From positions 1 to 29,605 of the forward strand of contig JANWHO010000084.1 of assembly GCA_025450375.1 (NCBI GenBank): a stretch of DNA of 29,605 bases, in the 5' to 3' direction. The notes beneath the pieces were generated by a model that saw only the letters and a list, made by a program, of their open reading frames with translations, had not been told where the DNA came from and searched no databases. This DNA is from Chloroflexota bacterium (GTDB lineage: Bacteria > Chloroflexota > UBA5177 > JANWHV01). Positions 25,200 to 29,605 of the stretch are shown one piece after another. Both the position numbers and the translations under genes were made by a program. Every line of letters starts with the position of its first letter. The first letter of the stretch is position 1.

Positions 25200-25230
25200 T
25201 TGACATATGCGGGGATTCGCATGCTATGAT
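25200..25230 (+). promoter_or_regulatory. Promoter of the putative injection-system cargo gene
   Basis: TTGACA (25200-25205), a 19-nt spacer and TATGAT (25225-25230) with a TGC extension. The long spacer is compensated by the extended -10. Predicted start near 25237 leaves a leader of about 170 nt. It shares the exact decamer ATGCTATGAT with the promoter at 10106-10115. Confidence 0.5.
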
Positions 25231-25407
25231 GCCAGAATAGGATCCCGTTCTGCTTTGATCATGGTGCGGCGGATTCGTAGCGCCGTGCCAACCCCCAGCG
25301 AGTTACCTTGACCGCTGAATCGCCTGAATGGGGGCCTCCGGTACGGGCGGCGGGTGGTTTCCGGGCATGAGCGACGAAGCTGATGGTTCACGTAGGGGAG
25401 GACGAGC

Positions 25408-28119
25408 ATGAGCGGCCGCGCACGGATACACGCTAATCGCGAACGGCCGAAGGCGGCTCCCACTCACCTGGCGCCTGGACGTACTCTGGAGTCCGCGCGC
25501 GGCGGCGACATGGTCAGCCACATGTTGGAATTGCAGCGCACAATAGGGAATCAGGCGGTTGGACGGTTGCTGCGCCAGTCCGGTCACTTGCCCGTGCAGA
25601 CCCGATCCGAGGGAGCCCCGCCGGTCACGATCCAGCGCGGGTTGTTGGAGTCCATGTCGACCTTCAATCGGCGGATATTCGGTACCGACCGGAGCATCGC
25701 GCAGTTCGTGGCGGAGAAACATGACGCCACTCTCGGAGCTGAGGCTCGTTCGCCCGACGAAATGCTCAAAGGAATGGAGATCGTCAGAAAGGCGCTGGCC
25801 GAGGAGCAAAGGCTCATTACTCAGCGAGACGCCGAAATTAAGGCTACTGGGAAGAGTGATATCAACCCGGATGATGCCTTACTCGTGATCCCCGAGGATT
25901 TTCGCCCACGGCGCATCACCCCTTCCGAGAAGGCCGTCAAGGCCAACAAACAGGGTTTCCTTGAGGATGACGCGCTCGGTCGAGCCGAGAAACAGCGGAA
26001 GCTGGAGGACATCCACGCGGTCCGGGTGATGAAAGCGCAACTTGGGATCGAGTTGAAGGATCTTCCACCCTCGGATCCCGAAGCCTACGCGCTCAAGGCC
26101 CAGTTCGAGGCTCTGAACGACATTGGCGGTCCCGCCGACGTGGCAAAGCTCGATCCCGGAGCGCTCCAGCAGAAGCTGGAGAAGGCAACCCTTAAGGGGA
26201 AGCTCAAGGGCCTGGAAAAGCTTGACAAGGGGCCCTGGCCCGCGGCCGAATTGAAGAGGCTCAAGGAGGAGCGGAAAGCCAAGAAGGAAGAAGCGAAGCG
26301 GATGACGGCCGCGCTGAAGATTCCCCGCGTCAAGGGGCTGGCGGCGGCGAAGCTCAAGACGCTGAACGCCGAGTTGGAGGGGCTCGATAAGAAGATCAAG
26401 AAGGGCCCACGGAATCCCGAGCGGGACACCATCGAGGCGGAGCTCAAACTGATCAAGCTACGCAAGAAGCAGAAGGCAGAGATCGTCGAGAAGCTGGAAG
26501 CGGCATCGAAGGACGAGAAGCATGATGCCGAGACGCGCGGCCTCCTGAAGCAATTGATTGCCTGGATCAAGGGGAAGGGGAAACCCGAGGGCGCCATGGC
26601 TCTCGTGGCGGTTGCCTCTACTGGGGTGGAGGTACTCGGCGATCAATACAACGACGTTCTGCTCGAGATGCTGAACATGAAGGGCAAGAACGAGCAGAAC
26701 TGGGCCAAAAAGCTGAAGGACACCAACGCCGACACGGCGGGTGGGGTGCTGGGAGGGATCGGCGGTGTCTCGACGGCAGGGTCCGTTGCTTCCACGGGCG
26801 TCAAAACGCTCACCGGATCAAGCGTAAGCAAAGTGCTGGGGTCGGGTGCTTTCGCGAATAAGACGGTATCGGGTACCTCCCATATGTCCGGCGGCCGGAA
26901 AATCATCACCCAGACCGGCACCGCCCAGGACAGCGCCGACATCCTTGGCGCGGCTGGCGGGTTGATGTCCCTGGGCACCCAGATCACCGAATTCGTTTCG
27001 CTGGCCAAGGCCCTGGAAAACGGCGATCCGGCGGAGCAGGAGCTCGCCTATAACCAGATTACCGATGGCATATTTAGCGTCGGCAAGACCCTGTATAGCC
27101 TGGGGAGTTCGGCCACCAAACTGGCGGGGGACTTCGGCGGCGCTTCCCTGGCCACCGAACTCGCGGGCAGCGCGTTGCCGATCTTCGATATCGCCTCGGG
27201 CGCTCTTAACCTGATCCAGCACGGCACGGAATTAGCCGAGGCCGCGGCTCGGGTCAAAGGGCAGGGATCGCGCGTCAAGGACGCCGCCGCCGAGGGGGCG
27301 GAGCACATCGCCCTGGCAATCGGGCAGTTTAAGCGCCAGGGCGCCGCCCTGGTTACCAGCAGCAGCATCGCCATGGCCGCCGATGTCCTGAAGATCGTCG
27401 GCGGGGCAATCACTCTGAGTGGGATCGGCGCCGTGGTTGGCGCCCCGGTGAAGCTGGCCGGCACGGTGCTGTCCCTGGTCAATAAAGCGGGCATGACCCT
27501 CTACACCGCCTTCAAGACGGGCACGGCCCAGGAGGCACGGGCGGCGGACATGCTGGCCCTGCCCGGATCGGCCGAGAAGCTGATGTCCAACGATCCCAAG
27601 CACGCCAGTCAGGCCCTGATCCGCGAGGGACGGGGTGGCAACAAGGTGGCGCTCGATGAACTTGCCAGCTATGGCATTAGTAAAATGATGCTGGATGGTT
27701 CCTCCGACAGGGCTGTCCGGAAGCTGATGCTGAGCCAACTTAAGCTGAAGGAAGATGATAAGACGATCGGCGAGAAAGCCAAGCAAGGCTGGAAGGGCGC
27801 TGGGGACTGGATACACCAGGACACCAGCTATCAGGTGAAGGTGCTGGCCGATATCAAGAACAAACTGAACTATGGCGGCAGGAGTGATCGTGGAAAGGCA
27901 TGGAAGGCCAAGATGCTCCTTGGTGACGTCGAGGCATCGACCACCAGCCTCCGGAAGATCCTGCAAGAGATGGGCCCGGCGGGACGGAAACAGCAGGGAA
28001 TCACCGAGGAGGAGTTCGCCGCCACGCGCACCCAGGCCGAGCGCGAACTTGACCAACGCGAGGACATGGTAATCTCAGGGCCGATCGGCGTGGCGCCGAT
28101 GGTCCGCCCACGTCGATAA
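25408..28119 (+). CDS. Putative eCIS-type cargo/effector with LQRxxGNxAV N-terminal motif
   Basis: Large 903-residue protein, unrecognised over most of its length. The disordered, Arg/Pro-rich N-terminus contains LQRTIGNQAVGRLL (42-55), a motif recurring at the N-terminus of DUF4157 and other proteins encoded with extracellular contractile injection systems. No HExxH protease site is present. Residues about 110-390 are charged and helical, very Lys/Glu-rich (RLKEERKAKKEEAKRM). Then come glycine-rich hydrophobic stretches: GGVLGGIGGVSTAG near 441, and about 656-700 (VGGAITLSGIGAVVGAPVKL), which could insert in membranes. The C-terminal 150 residues are soluble and helical. No signal peptide, so export would need a dedicated route. 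The ATG follows AGGGGAGG. The next gene, 16 nt on, is a YbjN-fold protein that may be its chaperone. Cargo status is inference from the motif and this pairing. Confidence 0.6.
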   Translation: MSGRARIHANRERPKAAPTHLAPGRTLESARGGDMVSHMLELQRTIGNQAVGRLLRQSGHLPVQTRSEGAPPVTIQRGLLESMSTFNRRIFGTDRSIAQFVAEKHDATLGAEARSPDEMLKGMEIVRKALAEEQRLITQRDAEIKATGKSDINPDDALLVIPEDFRPRRITPSEKAVKANKQGFLEDDALGRAEKQRKLEDIHAVRVMKAQLGIELKDLPPSDPEAYALKAQFEALNDIGGPADVAKLDPGALQQKLEKATLKGKLKGLEKLDKGPWPAAELKRLKEERKAKKEEAKRMTAALKIPRVKGLAAAKLKTLNAELEGLDKKIKKGPRNPERDTIEAELKLIKLRKKQKAEIVEKLEAASKDEKHDAETRGLLKQLIAWIKGKGKPEGAMALVAVASTGVEVLGDQYNDVLLEMLNMKGKNEQNWAKKLKDTNADTAGGVLGGIGGVSTAGSVASTGVKTLTGSSVSKVLGSGAFANKTVSGTSHMSGGRKIITQTGTAQDSADILGAAGGLMSLGTQITEFVSLAKALENGDPAEQELAYNQITDGIFSVGKTLYSLGSSATKLAGDFGGASLATELAGSALPIFDIASGALNLIQHGTELAEAAARVKGQGSRVKDAAAEGAEHIALAIGQFKRQGAALVTSSSIAMAADVLKIVGGAITLSGIGAVVGAPVKLAGTVLSLVNKAGMTLYTAFKTGTAQEARAADMLALPGSAEKLMSNDPKHASQALIREGRGGNKVALDELASYGISKMMLDGSSDRAVRKLMLSQLKLKEDDKTIGEKAKQGWKGAGDWIHQDTSYQVKVLADIKNKLNYGGRSDRGKAWKAKMLLGDVEASTTSLRKILQEMGPAGRKQQGITEEEFAATRTQAERELDQREDMVISGPIGVAPMVRPRR

Positions 28120-28135
28120 GCGGAAAGCGAACAAC

Positions 28136-28615
28136 ATGGGCCTGATCTTCGAGACCATGGGCGCCTTCCTCACGGAGGACGACTGGGGCATCCACCGCAT
28201 TGGTGAGAGCCTCGGCTACAGCATGACCGTCAAGGGGGCGAACGGGCAGTGGGCCTGTGTGGCCCAGGCCGAGGAGGAGGCGCGCATTTTCCTGTTTTAC
28301 TCGGTCAGCCCGATCGAGGTGGCACCGGACAGGCGGGACGCGATGGCCGAGTTCACCGCCCGCGCCAATTTCAATACCCTGGTGGGGAACTTCGAGCTGG
28401 GCCTGGAGAGCGGCGAGCTGCGCTACAAGACCAGCCTCAGTCTCAAGGAAATCCCGGACGCGGCCTTACAGGCGCACGGCCTCTTGACCACTATGATCAA
28501 ACAGCTCATCCATATCAATGTGTTCATGATGGACCAGTATCTGCCGGGTATTCTGGCGGTCTGCAACGACGGGACGGCGCCGAAGGACGCGATCGCCACG
28601 ATCGAGGAGGCGTGA
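28136..28615 (+). CDS. YbjN-domain protein, candidate chaperone for the upstream protein
   Basis: 159-residue cytosolic protein of the YbjN family (PF10722). Landmarks: a first strand/helix with DDWGIHRIGES, a central strand with EARIFLFYSVSPIEV, then the typical FNTLVGNFELGLESGELRYK followed by TSLSL and a closing helix with HINVFMMDQYLPGILAV. The family fold is related to type III secretion chaperones and it has no known enzyme activity; E. coli YbjN affects motility and growth. It starts 16 nt after the stop of the large putative cargo gene and is almost certainly co-transcribed with it, making a chaperone or immunity role for that protein the most economical guess. That role is inference. 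Confidence 0.8.
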   Translation: MGLIFETMGAFLTEDDWGIHRIGESLGYSMTVKGANGQWACVAQAEEEARIFLFYSVSPIEVAPDRRDAMAEFTARANFNTLVGNFELGLESGELRYKTSLSLKEIPDAALQAHGLLTTMIKQLIHINVFMMDQYLPGILAVCNDGTAPKDAIATIEEA

Positions 28616-28623
28616 GGCCGAGC

Positions 28624-28653
28624 TTTACACTCGGGCACCGCGGGGAATACACT
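28624..28653 (+). promoter_or_regulatory. Promoter of the 73-aa gene and possibly ispE
   Basis: TTTACA (28624-28629), an 18-nt spacer and TACACT (28648-28653). Starting just after the YbjN stop codon, it would separate expression of the following genes from the cargo/YbjN pair, with a leader of about 20 nt. Confidence 0.5.
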
Positions 28654-28680
28654 GAGGGCATCTTCGACGGGAGAGTTGCT

Positions 28681-28902
28681 ATGGCCCGCTTCGTAAAGAT
28701 GCCGAAACCTCAGGGCGACAGCACGACCTTTGATCACTATGTGAATTGGGACCGTCTCCGCGAGTTTAGAATCGGCGTCGATCCCAGCAGTGGCCGATCG
28801 CATCAGATCGAACTCGTCGTCGAAGGGTTCCCCGAACCGGTGCAATTGGTAGACGACGAAGCGGACGAACTGTACCAGCGCCTCAAGGAGTTCCTGATCT
28901 AG
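28681..28902 (+). CDS. Conserved-looking small hypothetical protein, 73 aa
   Basis: Unrecognised small soluble protein beginning MARFVKMPKPQGDSTTFDHY. It is acidic and compact, with an apparent strand-rich centre (EFRIGVDPSSGRSHQIELVV) and a C-terminal helix DDEADELYQRLKEFL. No cysteines, signal peptide or DNA-binding motif. The ATG at 28681 has GGGAGAG 5 nt upstream and a promoter in the preceding 60 nt. Its stop is 4 nt before the ispE ATG, so the two genes are likely co-expressed. Function unknown. Confidence 0.7.
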   Translation: MARFVKMPKPQGDSTTFDHYVNWDRLREFRIGVDPSSGRSHQIELVVEGFPEPVQLVDDEADELYQRLKEFLI

Positions 28903-28906
28903 CCAT

Positions 28907-29605
28907 ATGGGTCTTACCATCCCGGCCTACGCCAAATTGAACCTCACTCTGGAGGTGCTTGGGAAGCGGTTCGACGGCTATCATGAACTCCGCTCCCTCA
29001 TGTGTAGTCTGGCCCTTCACGATACCCTGCATCTGGAACCGGCCCCAGAGATTGAGGTGCGTTGCTCCCTCCCCGAGCTAGCTGGGTCGGGAAATCTCGC
29101 CCACCGGGCGGCGGTCCTGCTCCGGGCCGCCACCGGGCACTCGGGCGGGGCCGTGATCACCATCAAGAAGGAAATTCCCGTGGCGGCCGGACTGGGGGGC
29201 GGCAGTAGTGACGCGGCGGCCACCCTGAATGCCTTGAATCGACTCTGGGGCACCGGCCTCACCGGCGATGCCCTGCGAACCCTGGCGGCCCACCTGGGCT
29301 CCGATGTGCCCTTTTGCCTGGCGGGTGGAGTGGCCCTGGCGAGTGGGCGAGGCGAGAAACTCCACCTACTCCCTCCTTTGCCGCCGATGATCGTCTTGCT
29401 GGTGCGTCCACCGATCCAGGTCAGTACGGCTTCCATTTATGGCGCTCTCACCCCGGTCGGGTACGGCGACGGCGAGGTGTCAGAGCGAGTCGCCGCCCTC
29501 ACGCGCGCCGTCCCTCCGGCGGAATGGCCGTTGGTGAACGCCCTGCAGCCGGTTACGATCCGCGCCTATCCGTTGGTTGGCGAGGTGCTCGCGCTGCTCC
29601 GTGAC
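28907..29605 (+). CDS. ispE: 4-diphosphocytidyl-2-C-methyl-D-erythritol kinase, partial
   Basis: GHMP-family kinase of the non-mevalonate isoprenoid (MEP) pathway, phosphorylating the 2-hydroxyl of CDP-methylerythritol with ATP in the cytosol. The 233 residues present lack the C-terminus, which is beyond the window edge (full enzymes are about 280-310). Key features: IPAYAKLNLTLEVLGKRFDG YHEL at the start, with the substrate lysine in AKLN; the ATP loop PVAAGLGGGSSDAAATL near residue 90; and GSDVPFCLAGG with the catalytic aspartate. The ATG begins 4 nt after the small upstream gene and has no strong ribosome site of its own. It shows that this organism makes isoprenoids by the MEP route. Confidence 0.95.
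   Translation, partial: MGLTIPAYAKLNLTLEVLGKRFDGYHELRSLMCSLALHDTLHLEPAPEIEVRCSLPELAGSGNLAHRAAVLLRAATGHSGGAVITIKKEIPVAAGLGGGSSDAAATLNALNRLWGTGLTGDALRTLAAHLGSDVPFCLAGGVALASGRGEKLHLLPPLPPMIVLLVRPPIQVSTASIYGALTPVGYGDGEVSERVAALTRAVPPAEWPLVNALQPVTIRAYPLVGEVLALLRD

Noticed and set aside
25144..25206. Upstream extension of the fused methyltransferase/reductase to an ATG at 25206
   Set aside because: It would add residues outside the conserved barrel and start upstream of the likely -10 box at 25156-25161.
25360..25407. Resemblance to the 3-prime end of a TPP riboswitch (GAAGCTGATGGTTC then CGTAGGGGAGG)
   Set aside because: The conserved CUGAGA segment and the rest of the aptamer are missing upstream; the AGGGGAGG is better explained as a ribosome site.
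25408..28119. DUF4157 metallopeptidase
   Set aside because: No HExxH sequence exists anywhere in the 903 residues; only the N-terminal motif is shared.

Overview
The window is high-GC bacterial chromosomal DNA carrying mostly housekeeping genes with a few accessory islands. Gene content, the frequent dispersed palindromes, the secreted protein built from YFAEGYTG-type repeats and several promoters placed directly against start codons suggest a Chloroflexota-like organism. That assignment is an inference; there is no rRNA or other marker here to prove it.

Layout. A partial secreted protein runs off the left edge (1-322, minus), followed by about 530 bp of non-coding DNA holding a nested inverted-repeat element with three copies of a 41-bp repeat. 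A minus-strand pair follows (PLP aminotransferase, then an MFS exporter, joined by a GTGA overlap), then a small membrane protein on the plus strand and a minus-strand metallophosphatase. A shared palindromic -10 box at 4289-4296 separates the phosphatase from a plus-strand group: an unrecognised 449-aa protein, dCTP deaminase (ATGA overlap) and a VanW-domain membrane-anchored protein. Next come glycerate kinase and hisB (minus), a 3D-domain cell-wall protein (plus) with a strong terminator, a deacetylase-fold protein (minus), a peptide-type ABC importer (binding protein and two permeases, no ATPases) and the repeat-built secreted protein (plus). On the minus strand, a fused homocysteine methyltransferase/methylenetetrahydrofolate reductase, metE and a FUSC-family exporter form a methionine-synthesis group.

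The most unusual part is 25200-28615. A strong promoter drives a 903-aa protein whose N-terminus carries the LQRTIGNQAVGRLL-type motif typical of proteins associated with extracellular contractile injection systems (eCIS). It has no DUF4157 HExxH site, but has a lysine-rich helical middle and glycine-rich hydrophobic segments. It is followed 16 nt later by a YbjN-family protein, a fold related to type III secretion chaperones. I read this as a candidate cargo/chaperone pair; no injection-system structural genes lie in the window. A 73-aa orphan with its own promoter and the start of ispE close the window.

Three families of dispersed palindromes or repeats sit mostly at gene ends. No tRNA, rRNA, CRISPR array, insertion sequence or transposase was seen.
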